NCBI GenBank assembly: GCA_958446945.1
Contig: CAUCYJ010000033.1
Span: 1 to 16,035 of the forward strand
Length of the DNA stretch: 16,035 nucleotides
Reading direction: 5' to 3'
DNA from: UBA9414 sp958446945
Lineage (GTDB): Bacteria; Bacillota; Clostridia; Lachnospirales; Lachnospiraceae
The notes below the pieces were generated by a model, which worked only from the letters and a program-made list of their open reading frames with translations, was not told where the DNA came from and made no database searches. Positions 5,628-13,224 of this stretch are shown here, piece after piece. Numbering within the stretch: the stretch's first letter is position 1; each line of letters starts with the position of its first letter. The position numbers were made by a program, and so were the translations under genes.

Positions 5628-7255
5628 TCTGTTTCTTCGATTGTATATGGAAAATCTACAATAAACATTGTTCCTTTTCCGATTTCTGTTTTTACCCGGA
5701 TAGTTCCTCCATGTTCTTCTGTCAGACGCTTTACAACAGTAAGCCCAATGCCGGTTCCCTCACTCACTTTTTTGGTTGTAAAAAATGGTTGGAATACTTT
5801 CTGTTTAATCTCTGTTGGAATCCCTTCACCACTATCTTCGATAATAAGTCTTACAAACTTATCATCATCTGTACTTAGACCAAATTCAATTTTTAATACC
5901 CCTCCTTTTTTCATTGCATGAACTGCATTCGTAGCTAAATTCAGCACAATCTGATTGAGCGATCCAACCTGTCCGTGTATTTTATATGGCGTTTTGCAAA
6001 TATTTTCCTGTAACACAATATTTTCCGGAAGTATTTTTTTTACAATATTTATAGCCTCGTGCATTGCATAAACCGCATCATAATCTGTCAAAACTTTTTC
6101 CGCTTTTCCCTGTCTGCTGTAATCCAATAATTGTCTTGCCAATTCCCCGCAGCGAACAGCTGAGGTTTTCAGTTCATTAATCTCATCCGGCATTTCTTTC
6201 TGTACAACTTCATTTTCTTCTAATAATTCTGCATATAAAACAATCGGTGTCATCAAATTGTTAAATTCATGCGCAATTGCTCCGGTCAATACCCCCAAAG
6301 TTTTGGAATGATTGTATTTCTTCATTAAACCTTCCTGCTTTTTCATTGTCTCATTCAGCGTCTTTTCGTGCTGAAGTTCTTTGACCAATTCTGTTTCCTT
6401 CTTATGATGTTCCTGTAATTTATAAATGAATCCGATTGCTGTCACAACTAATAATATGCCGATCAAACTAAAATCCAATGAAATCCGTTCCAATGGAGTT
6501 ACTAATTCATTATAATTCTCAATAATATACAAAAATAGCTTTTCTTCTCCGATTGTAATCGTCTCGCAGGCAATTAGTTTTTTTGTATTTTTTAGCGCCC
6601 CCCCGTTTGTTTCATAAATCCACTTTACGGTACTTCCTTTTCCAGCAGTATGTGATATCGAAATATCTTCTTTCCTGTAAGCTCCGGGCATAATCGTTTT
6701 TCCTGCCTCGTTCTGAACAATGCAGTATCTTCCATTTTCTGTTTCTAATGCAGATAGTGCCTGTTCTTCTTCATAAATTTCGTCCAGGTCCAGCTGTACA
6801 CGCACATATCCGGTAATTTTCCCCCTGACAGAAATTGTTTTCAGCATATATAAAACATACGCCTCTTCCTCTGTTTGTTCGATCGGTCCTATAGCAACTT
6901 CTCCAGGCTTTTTTAGCATTTCTGCGCATTGTTTCTGCTCCCACTCCTGTTGTTTTCTAACCTCTTCCAGCGGCACATATTCGCAGCGTTCTCCCATCTT
7001 GATACTTCCGGTCTCTATCTCATCTAAATTTTCCATATCTCCTGAAAAAGCTGCATATACTAAATCTCTTTTTGATTCTAAAGTCGAAAATAAACTTCTT
7101 GCATTTACTTTTGCTAAGCTTTTCATATTTTCTTCTTCCCGTGAAATAATCATTTTTTCTACACTTGAATAGCTAAAAAACACAACTCCAACTAAGCAAA
7201 CGATACTCGCACATGCTATTATTATTTGTCTCATTAATAATTTCTTATTTCTCAT
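5606..7255 (-). CDS. membrane sensor histidine kinase
   Basis: ATG at 7255 after AGGAGA; TAA at 5606-5608; 549 residues. Residues 8-30 and about 259-280 are membrane segments enclosing an extracytoplasmic sensor region of about 230 residues that contains Cys91, Cys110, Cys178 and Cys230. A coiled-coil linker (280-318) leads to the H-box GAIAHEFNNL, with the phospho-acceptor His329. The ATPase domain follows: N-box LNLATNAVHAM (about 439-449), G1 DSGEGIP (474-480), F-box FQPFFTTK and G2 GTGIGL. It is divergently paired with the response regulator at 7361 and converges on the binding-protein selenoprotein gene. A role in sensing the substrate of the neighbouring Sec transporters, perhaps through the external cysteines, is my inference. 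The domain assignment is secure; the ligand is unknown. Confidence 0.92.
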   Translation of the reverse strand: MRNKKLLMRQIIIACASIVCLVGVVFFSYSSVEKMIISREEENMKSLAKVNARSLFSTLESKRDLVYAAFSGDMENLDEIETGSIKMGERCEYVPLEEVRKQQEWEQKQCAEMLKKPGEVAIGPIEQTEEEAYVLYMLKTISVRGKITGYVRVQLDLDEIYEEEQALSALETENGRYCIVQNEAGKTIMPGAYRKEDISISHTAGKGSTVKWIYETNGGALKNTKKLIACETITIGEEKLFLYIIENYNELVTPLERISLDFSLIGILLVVTAIGFIYKLQEHHKKETELVKELQHEKTLNETMKKQEGLMKKYNHSKTLGVLTGAIAHEFNNLMTPIVLYAELLEENEVVQKEMPDEINELKTSAVRCGELARQLLDYSRQGKAEKVLTDYDAVYAMHEAINIVKKILPENIVLQENICKTPYKIHGQVGSLNQIVLNLATNAVHAMKKGGVLKIEFGLSTDDDKFVRLIIEDSGEGIPTEIKQKVFQPFFTTKKVSEGTGIGLTVVKRLTEEHGGTIRVKTEIGKGTMFIVDFPYTIEETEKIPAPN

Positions 7256-7273
7256 AAATGTCTCCTATAATGT

Positions 7274-7302
7274 TTGACTTAAAAAAAGATGGCCGCTATA
7301 AT
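7274..7302 (+). promoter_or_regulatory. sigma-70 type promoter of the response regulator gene
   Basis: TTGACT (7274-7279), 17 nt, then TATAAT (7297-7302): near-consensus elements at ideal spacing. The predicted start of transcription is about 7308-7310, inside the left arm of the inverted repeat at 7304-7338. Confidence 0.75.
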
Positions 7303-7303
7303 C

Positions 7304-7338
7304 TTTATAGGTAATGCTAAAATCTCGTTACCTATAAA
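7304..7338. promoter_or_regulatory. 11-bp perfect inverted repeat over the transcription start
   Basis: TTTATAGGTAA (7304-7314) and TTACCTATAAA (7328-7338) are separated by 13 nt. Placed over the start site of the regulator gene and ahead of its ribosome binding site (7345-7352), it could be an operator, possibly autoregulatory, or a hairpin in the 5' leader. It also lies upstream of the divergent kinase gene. There is no T-run after it, so it is not a terminator. Confidence 0.65.
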
Positions 7339-7360
7339 ACACATAGAAAGGACTTCTCCT

Positions 7361-8059
7361 ATGAATGATATTTCTGTTTTAGTAGTGGATGACGAACAAT
7401 CCGTTCTAAAAGCAATCTCTTATGTTTTGAAACATGAAAATATAAATTGCTGCTGTGCATCAAACTGCAAACAAGCTTTTGACTATTTACAGGCACAGAC
7501 TTTTGATGTTATTTTGCTGGATATTATGATGCCTGAGCAAGATGGATTTTCTTTTTTGAAAGAATTGCGCGAAATGGATGTTATGACTCCTGTAATTCTT
7601 TTAAGCGGTCGCGAAGAAGATGCTGTACAGGTACAAGGATTGGGTCTTGGCGCTGATGATTATATGACCAAGCCATTCAGCAAAGTCATTTTAGTTTCCA
7701 AAATACGGGCGATCGTCAGACGTACCCAACAATATACAACTCCTGCTGTAACACCTGTCAGTCCAATACTTCAGCGCGGATGTTTTACTCTGCATCTGGA
7801 TTCACAGCTTGTCCTAAAAAATGATACTGAGATTTCTCTTTCTTCTAAAGAATTTGCACTGCTCTATTTTTTTCTCGAAAATTCCGAAAAGATTTTATCT
7901 AAGAAAGAAATCTTCTCAAGAGTCTGGCAAAGTGATGTGACGGATGATAATACCATTCTTGTCTATATCAAACGTTTGCGCGATAAAATAGAAGATACGC
8001 CCTCTAAACCTGTACATCTTACTACAGTATGGGGAAAAGGATACCGGTTTTTTCCATAA
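7361..8059 (+). CDS. OmpR/PhoB-family response regulator
   Basis: I choose ATG 7361 (MNDISVLVVDDEQ), 8 nt after AGAAAGGA, over the upstream in-frame ATG at 7289, which would precede the predicted transcription start. The product has 232 residues. The receiver domain has the acidic pair D10/D11, phospho-acceptor Asp54 (VILLDIMMP) and Lys104 (DYMTKPFSK). A winged-helix DNA-binding domain of OmpR type follows (about 135-232, ending VWGKGYRFFP). A cluster of cysteines (CCC at 30-32, and Cys36) in the receiver is unusual and could respond to redox state or metals. Its partner is the divergent kinase at 5606-7255. The location between two selenoprotein units suggests it controls them, for example through the repeats at 3124-3152 or 4247-4266; that is inference. 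Confidence 0.93.
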   Translation: MNDISVLVVDDEQSVLKAISYVLKHENINCCCASNCKQAFDYLQAQTFDVILLDIMMPEQDGFSFLKELREMDVMTPVILLSGREEDAVQVQGLGLGADDYMTKPFSKVILVSKIRAIVRRTQQYTTPAVTPVSPILQRGCFTLHLDSQLVLKNDTEISLSSKEFALLYFFLENSEKILSKKEIFSRVWQSDVTDDNTILVYIKRLRDKIEDTPSKPVHLTTVWGKGYRFFP

Positions 8060-8081
8060 AACCGATATCCTTTCTTTTTTT
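8036..8081 (+). terminator. intrinsic terminator of the response regulator gene
   Basis: GGATACCGGTTTT (8039-8051) pairs with AAAACCGATATCC (8058-8070) with one mismatch, and a run of mainly T (8071-8081) follows. It overlaps the end of the coding region. Confidence 0.8.
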
Positions 8082-8112
8082 GATTAGAACCTCTAATCCT
8101 CACTCCCTATCA
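8082..8112 (-). promoter_or_regulatory. bacterial SECIS-like hairpin for the terminal UGA at 8110-8112
   Basis: On the minus strand, perfect 7-bp arms GATTAGA / TCTAATC (8098-8092 / 8088-8082) enclose the loop GGT (8091-8089). The loop begins 18 nt after the UGA, matching the geometry of the other five. The minus strand continues with A-rich sequence and the plus strand with CTCACTCC, so no T-run follows in either direction. It is therefore unlikely to be a terminator. It lies beyond the TAG codon, i.e. in the 3' untranslated part, which is allowed because only the RNA structure matters. Confidence 0.65.
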
Positions 8113-8709
8113 GCATTCTTCCATGCCTTCGCCAAATAAATTTACTGCTTTTCCTTCTATGACACGGAAAATACCATATCCAACTTTCGCTCCTTTTTGT
8201 CCCTGCAGCACAAATTCCATTTCATCTGCTTTATCAATATTTTGAAATTGAATTTTTTGATTCTCAACCGGAGCCGGAATAGGTTCTGTGTGTTCATACG
8301 CTTCTCCGTCGCCCAAGTCGATCATTACGGTCAGCCGAATATGTCCTCCATTGACAAGTGCAGTATTCTTACTTGCCTCATCTTCTTCAGGAGTGTTGTA
8401 AATAACAACCAGATCTTTTTTCCCGTCATTCGTCAAATCTTCTTCACAGGCAACAAGCATTGTCGCTGTTGGAAATTGTTCATAAAATGCCTGAAGAATC
8501 TTATTATCTTCCGGAACAGTCTCTGCGTAGCTCAGACTTCTTCCAACTCTGCTTCCGTCTTCATATGTTGTAACCGTTCCATTTTGGACCTGCTTTTCTT
8601 CATATAGATTTTCCAGACTTTGTCTGATGATAATTCCAGCCAGAAGAATACAGACGATAAGCACGATTTTTCCTTTCAAACTTTTAAAAAAACTTACAGT
8701 TTTTTTCAT
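8107..8709 (-). CDS. saoC: membrane-anchored protein with a probable C-terminal Cys-Sec-COOH
   Basis: ATG at 8709 after GAGGAG. The frame reaches TGC-TGA-TAG at 8113-8107. If TGA ended the gene the product would be 199 residues ending GMEEC. I favour reading TGA as Sec200 and TAG as the stop, because a SECIS-like hairpin with a GGT loop sits 18 nt beyond the TGA. Residues 13-29 form a single membrane segment near the N-terminus, and the remainder probably faces outside. It includes Cys88 and a DLTNDGKKD stretch (91-99) reminiscent of calcium-binding FG-GAP/EF-type loops. The enzymatic role is unknown. A C-terminal Cys-Sec tail recalls mammalian thioredoxin reductase and the Cys-Cys-COOH (seleno)protein SaoC, a name I recall from memory. 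It is the last gene of the operon with the two dehydratase-family genes (31-nt gap). Confidence 0.72.
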
Positions 8710-8740
8710 ATAGTATTGCTCCTCATAGTATTTCTTATAA

Positions 8741-9832
8741 TTACTGCAATATCTCCAAAAAGGCTGCTATTCTTGTAGATAACTGTGCTTTATCGGCATC
8801 CGAATATCCTGTCTCGATTGCTGCATACGGAATTCCCTGCTGACTGAAATGCTTTTCCACAGAGTACTTCTCCACCGTATAAGCATGGCATGGCTGTAAA
8901 TGAATATCAAGAATTCCTGCAATTTGATAAGATGTTACTAATTGCTCCAGCAATTTCTTTCTCTTTTGATTCGGAGTCATAATCGCACAGGCAGTATTTT
9001 GATAGCATTCTGCTAACGAAGCTATTATATCGTCTTTCTTTACATCCGTAAAGCGAATATTAGATTTTATACATTCACAGTTTTCAAAACAAACTACTAC
9101 ACCGCCATTTTTTTCAACTATTTCGATAATTTTTTGATATACTCCGCCAATCGGACATCCTGTAAGCAAAATACGCGGTGCAGTTTCTGGAACTTTCTCC
9201 TCTCTTCCCAGAAATTCTTCTCTTACCTTCTCATTCGCTGCAATGCGCTCTTCACTCGTTGGCAGTTTCATATTTTCTTGCAGTTTTTCGTATACTTCCA
9301 TTCCCCATGCACAAGGAGGTACTTGCTGCTGCACAGCCAACAAATCCATTGCACTCGCTCTCTGTCTGTTCGTATCATTTGCTGCTTTACGAATTGCTTC
9401 ATCTGTCACTGTAATACCGAATCTCTGCTCAAGCATCTTAATCAAATAACGACTTTCAGAAGCAATCAGCGGAAGTACATATTCTTGTTCTTCCCCTTGA
9501 GGTACTTGATAATAATATACTTTCGACTGATCCTTTAAAAGTTCAAACATTTTTTTCTTTCCATCACAAGAACTTTCTGCAATAATTAAGTCTGCCTGTT
9601 CTAAAATACCGCTTTCACATATTTCACAGCATTCTCTTACAATCGGACATACATTCTTTGGCAATTCTTCCGGATACAAATCTCCATTTTCCTCTAAATG
9701 TGTAATCTGTAATGTTTGAAATCCTGCAGCCTCCAATATCTCTACCGGAACAAAGGAACAAAAATAAATTGCTGCTTTTTTATGTTTCTTATGACAATCA
9801 TCGATCCATTTTTTTACTTCTTCTTTTCTCAT
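8741..9832 (-). CDS. 2-hydroxyacyl-CoA dehydratase / double-cubane reductase family subunit (second of pair)
   Basis: The ATG at 9832 overlaps the preceding stop (TAATG); TAA at 8741; 363 residues. Family motifs include an N-terminal CSFVPVEILEAAGF, KNVCPIVRECCEIC (Cys62, 68, 69, 72), ESSCDGKKKMFELL (Cys89), LLTGCPIGG, and VVVCFENCECIKSN. Such cysteines bind [4Fe-4S] or double-cubane clusters in HgdB/BcrC/FldC-type subunits and in double-cubane-cluster reductases. These proteins perform low-potential reductions or dehydrations when charged by a small ATP-dependent activator, and no activator is encoded in this window. It presumably forms a heterodimer with the paralogue encoded upstream. The substrate cannot be read from the sequence. 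Its position before a Cys-Sec protein suggests a link to the selenium-dependent system. Confidence 0.85.
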   Translation of the reverse strand: MRKEEVKKWIDDCHKKHKKAAIYFCSFVPVEILEAAGFQTLQITHLEENGDLYPEELPKNVCPIVRECCEICESGILEQADLIIAESSCDGKKKMFELLKDQSKVYYYQVPQGEEQEYVLPLIASESRYLIKMLEQRFGITVTDEAIRKAANDTNRQRASAMDLLAVQQQVPPCAWGMEVYEKLQENMKLPTSEERIAANEKVREEFLGREEKVPETAPRILLTGCPIGGVYQKIIEIVEKNGGVVVCFENCECIKSNIRFTDVKKDDIIASLAECYQNTACAIMTPNQKRKKLLEQLVTSYQIAGILDIHLQPCHAYTVEKYSVEKHFSQQGIPYAAIETGYSDADKAQLSTRIAAFLEILQ

Positions 9833-11013
9833 TATTGTTCCTCTTTCCTTGCTCGAATCATTTCCAAATATGCTTCAATTCGTGTACGGATCTGCCCTGC
9901 ATCCCCTTCTGTAAAATCTGTTTCTATATGCAGCAGTGGGATACCGCACTTCTCACAAACTCTCTTAATATTCTCGGTTTCGATTGCAAATGGATTACAT
10001 GAATGTAGCGTAATACTGATGATTCCATCTGCTTTCCATTCAGAAATCGTTTCTTCCACTTGCTTCATACGTCTCGTATTTGGTGAAACTACTGCACAAG
10101 GTACCTCAATATATTTTTCCGCAATCCGTATGTATGGATCTCTTGACTCGTCTTCATCTACAAGTCTTCTTCTGGAAGAAATTCCGCAGCATCCTTCGTA
10201 ACAGACGACAGCGCCTCCCAGTTCCTCAATCACTTTGATTGTTTTCTCTTCTATACCGCCCATTCCGGCTCCGGATACGATTAACCTTGGACGATTCGGA
10301 TCTGGTTCAAATGGATATTTCCCTTTCTTCCAGTTTTCCTCGCACTCATTTAAGATTTCATCCATTCTCTTATATTTCTCTTCTTTATCGAACATATACT
10401 GCTCGCCTTCCATAATATCCCGCATCCGCATCCCTGTAATTGCCGGCGGATCATAACGTCCCAGTTCGTAAATTCTAGCAGCCTGTTTTCGCTCCTTATT
10501 ACACCATTTAATTGCAGCATTTAATTTTTCTTCTGTAATCTCTACATCGAATTTCTCTGCAAGACCTTTCGCAAACGTCCGCAGTTCCATTGTCCACATT
10601 TCCAGGGAACGGTCATAATCCGGAAGATTCGGCAAATGAATTACCTGCATTGGTTTAAGTTCGCCTAAAAGCTCATACATCTTTTTCTTTCCGTCGCATG
10701 TCGTTTCCCCTACGACAACATCTGAAAAATATGCATACGGACAGCTCTCTTCCAATGCATGTCCATAGCTTGACTTAATCAACGGACACAAATTCTTTGG
10801 AAGTCTTGTTTCTGCTGTCGGAATCGATAATGCGCTTTTTCCGCACAATCCTACCTGATACAATCCCGCTGCCAAAATAATTTCAGCAGGTGTATACTGA
10901 CAGAATGAACCGCAAATATTTTTTCCACTGTCTTTCAATTCCTTGATTTTCAAAAATCCTTGTCTTCTGGCATCTGCAAAATTCTCAAACTGTTCTGGTA
11001 ATGATGTTTTCAT
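9832..11013 (-). CDS. 2-hydroxyacyl-CoA dehydratase / double-cubane reductase family subunit (first of pair)
   Basis: ATG at 11013 after AGAGGAT; TAA at 9832-9834; 393 residues. It has the same family blocks as the next gene: NICGSFCQYTPAEIILAAGL (Cys34, 38), LPKNLCPLIKSSYG (Cys76), VVGETTCDGKKKMYELLG (Cys106), SGAGMGGIEEKTI, VVCYEGCCGISS and LHSCNPFAIE, then KRVCEKCGIP. The GETTCDGKKKMYE block is the strongest family marker. It starts a transcription unit behind the terminator at 11048-11082. The pair plus the C-terminal Cys-Sec protein form one operon. Whether it acts on a CoA thioester or on a small molecule, as proposed for double-cubane proteins, is open. The absence of CoA-transferase genes nearby slightly favours the latter. 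Confidence 0.87.
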   Translation of the reverse strand: MKTSLPEQFENFADARRQGFLKIKELKDSGKNICGSFCQYTPAEIILAAGLYQVGLCGKSALSIPTAETRLPKNLCPLIKSSYGHALEESCPYAYFSDVVVGETTCDGKKKMYELLGELKPMQVIHLPNLPDYDRSLEMWTMELRTFAKGLAEKFDVEITEEKLNAAIKWCNKERKQAARIYELGRYDPPAITGMRMRDIMEGEQYMFDKEEKYKRMDEILNECEENWKKGKYPFEPDPNRPRLIVSGAGMGGIEEKTIKVIEELGGAVVCYEGCCGISSRRRLVDEDESRDPYIRIAEKYIEVPCAVVSPNTRRMKQVEETISEWKADGIISITLHSCNPFAIETENIKRVCEKCGIPLLHIETDFTEGDAGQIRTRIEAYLEMIRARKEEQ

Positions 11014-11047
11014 AGATTATCCTCTTATCTTTCTCCACTATTCCTCA

Positions 11048-11082
11048 AAAAGGATCAGCCTTCACACACAGCTGATCCTTTT
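11048..11082 (-). terminator. terminator after the molybdopterin oxidoreductase gene (possible leader hairpin of the next operon)
   Basis: GCTGATCCTTTT (11071-11082) and AAAAGGATCAGC (11048-11059) are perfect 12-nt arms with an 11-nt loop; on the minus strand a five-T run follows. A TATAAA element (11085-11080, minus) directly precedes it, so the same hairpin could lie in the leader of the dehydratase operon. This and the RBS fill the 108-nt gap. Confidence 0.7.
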
Positions 11083-11121
11083 ATAACTGGTTTTTATTTC
11101 TCAGTTCTCTCCCGCTTTACC

Positions 11122-13206
11122 TTATTCCTTCTCTACCCTGCAAGGAACAGATTTCATTGTAACAAATCCTGTAATTGGATCGTTATACGCAAGACTTGTA
11201 AGCTCATTTACATTTCCAATCTTCCACGCCTCCGGCATATACTCACTTCCGCCTCCGTGAGGAATATGGATGCAATGTCTTGCAATCTCACAGACGCGAA
11301 CTTTAAACCGCCCTGTGCCAAATGGCGTCGTAACTCTCGCCCAAGCTCCATCTGTCAGCTCAAGTTCGCCTGCATCCTCCGGTGAAAGATCCATATATGG
11401 ATATGGCTCTAACTTCGCAATTCCCGGAAGATTTGCTCCAAACACTCCCATCCTGTGCATACTTCTTGCACCGGTCGTCATGGTAAACGGATATTCCGGG
11501 CAATCCATATCCGGAAGCGACCGCATATCCTGATATTCTGGGTATGGAGTGAATCCATTCTCTTCTAAATATACGGAACAAATTTCAAATTTTCCTGATG
11601 GCGTTGGAAATCCCGATTTTCCATCACTTCTTAGCAATCCCTTTTCGTATTTACGATATACGCGTTCCTTCTGTGAAGCAGGGCCCTTCCAATCATTTGC
11701 ATATGGCGCTGATCCATTGAGCAACCACTCTTTTAACTCCTCTTCGTTTCCCGGATAATCTTCTCCAATTCCAAGCCGTTTCGCTAATGCCGAGAAAATC
11801 AATACATCATCTCTGCATTCTCCAAATGGCTCTGCTGCCGGCGGCTGAAGCGTCTGCCTTCCATCTGCTCCTGTAGTCAGCGACCACGTTTCAAACATTG
11901 TACTTGCCGGAAATACCACATCTGCAAAACGGGCATCTTCTGTCATATAGCGGTCTGAAACAATCAGGCAATCCAACTTCTTATATACTTCCCGCCATTT
12001 ATTGCTGTCCGGGAATGTCAATACCGGCGAACCTCCTGCCAGAAGAAGCGCACGCACCGGATACGGATCATCATTCAAAACTGCTTCCGGAAATCTGCAG
12101 AACTGTCCGCCTTCCATGAATTTATAGAACATTGGAAATTCTTTCATTCCAATTAGTTGATTTTCCTCCGGCAAATCATACAGCTGAAACGTCGGCTGAT
12201 TCTGACAATTAAAATAAATTCCACCTTCTACATCTAATTTCCCCGTGATCGCCCACAGTGTAAAGATTGCTCTATTATTCTGAATTGCACTTAGCTGATA
12301 CTCTAAGCCAGTATACGCAATTAGAGAAATCTTTTCTGTAGAACAGAATAACTCTGTCAATTCTTTTATTTTCTCTATAGAAACCCCACAAAATCTCGAC
12401 AAATCATGCAGTTCCAATGATTCTACATATTTTCTAAACGCTTCAAATCCTCTTGTATACTCTGATACAAATTCTTTATCGTAACATTCCTGTTCAATAA
12501 TCAGCTTGAGCATTGCCAACGCCAATGCCCCATCTGCCCCCGGAATTACAGGAATCCACAAGTCAGCCAACTCTCCCATTCCTGTTTTCCGCGGATCAAT
12601 TACTACAATCTTTGCTCCTCGTTCCTTTGCTTTCTGAATTCCCCGATATTCTCCCCGTGGTCCGCAGTCTGTCATTGGATTTTTTCCCCAGATGAAAATA
12701 TAATCACTATGTGCCACATCTTGAATCATCTGTCTTGTATTGAGCCCGGACGTGGTTACCGGTGTAACCGTGCTGGATGCCATATTACAAATAGATCCTG
12801 CATTAAAATCATTCGGAGAACCAAGTCGCTTCATAAAACATGGCTCGGATTTTCCGGAAAAGATGCGGGCAATCGGCATCCCAAGAATTCCTCTTCCCTG
12901 ATAAGAAGCCAGCGCCCGCGCTCCATAAGTTTTTCTTGTCTTATCCAAAAGCTCCGCTGCATAATCCAGTGCCTCATCCCATGTAGCTTTTCTGAATTTC
13001 CCTTCACCTTTTTCTCCAATCCGGATCAGTGGATGTGAAATACGATCAGCGCTATAAAGCAGTTCCGGCGTCAATGCCCCTCTTGCACATACTCGCCCCT
13101 GCGGAGAATCCTGATCTGCCTCCACTCTCCTAATCTTTCCATCTTCTACGGTAACTTTCACATGACAGCCGCCCTGACACATTCCACATTTTCGATGAAT
13201 GATCAT
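11122..13206 (-). CDS. molybdopterin-dependent oxidoreductase (DMSO reductase family)
   Basis: ATG at 13206, 7 nt after AAAGGAG; TAA at 11122; 694 residues. The N-terminus carries a [4Fe-4S] site (Cys7-x2-Cys10-x3-Cys14...Cys40), followed by the molybdopterin domain (RISHPLIRIGEKGEGKFRKATWDEAL, then KRLGSPNDFNAGSICNMAS). Cys140 is the likely Mo/W ligand by position; other members of the family use Sec or Ser there. The C-terminal dinucleotide-binding domain (about 575-694) is complete (TGARSMHRMGVFGANLP, HIPHGGGSEYMPEAWKIGNVNELT). There is no signal or Tat leader, so it is probably cytoplasmic, and no electron-transfer subunit is adjacent. It follows the LysR gene by 18 nt and probably shares its transcript. 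The substrate is unknown; the family spans formate, arsenate, polysulfide and acetylene enzymes. Confidence 0.9.
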   Translation of the reverse strand: MIIHRKCGMCQGGCHVKVTVEDGKIRRVEADQDSPQGRVCARGALTPELLYSADRISHPLIRIGEKGEGKFRKATWDEALDYAAELLDKTRKTYGARALASYQGRGILGMPIARIFSGKSEPCFMKRLGSPNDFNAGSICNMASSTVTPVTTSGLNTRQMIQDVAHSDYIFIWGKNPMTDCGPRGEYRGIQKAKERGAKIVVIDPRKTGMGELADLWIPVIPGADGALALAMLKLIIEQECYDKEFVSEYTRGFEAFRKYVESLELHDLSRFCGVSIEKIKELTELFCSTEKISLIAYTGLEYQLSAIQNNRAIFTLWAITGKLDVEGGIYFNCQNQPTFQLYDLPEENQLIGMKEFPMFYKFMEGGQFCRFPEAVLNDDPYPVRALLLAGGSPVLTFPDSNKWREVYKKLDCLIVSDRYMTEDARFADVVFPASTMFETWSLTTGADGRQTLQPPAAEPFGECRDDVLIFSALAKRLGIGEDYPGNEEELKEWLLNGSAPYANDWKGPASQKERVYRKYEKGLLRSDGKSGFPTPSGKFEICSVYLEENGFTPYPEYQDMRSLPDMDCPEYPFTMTTGARSMHRMGVFGANLPGIAKLEPYPYMDLSPEDAGELELTDGAWARVTTPFGTGRFKVRVCEIARHCIHIPHGGGSEYMPEAWKIGNVNELTSLAYNDPITGFVTMKSVPCRVEKE

Positions 13207-13224
13207 AATTATCTCCTTTCCACC

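Noticed and set aside
7289..7360. Longer N-terminus for the response regulator from ATG 7289
   Set aside because: That start lies upstream of the predicted transcription start, has no ribosome binding site, and adds residues that are not part of a receiver domain.
8082..8098. Hairpin behind the gene at 8107-8709 as its terminator
   Set aside because: No T-run follows on either strand, and the adjacent T-rich tract belongs to the response regulator's own terminator. The loop and spacing match the other SECIS-like hairpins better.
9134..10201. Plus-strand open frames across the dehydratase genes
   Set aside because: They are antisense shadows without ribosome binding sites or recognisable domains, rich in Leu, Ser and Cys, and lie opposite two clear family members.
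11270..13038. Plus-strand open frames across the molybdopterin oxidoreductase gene
   Set aside because: They are antisense to a full-length, well-supported enzyme and show no domain features.
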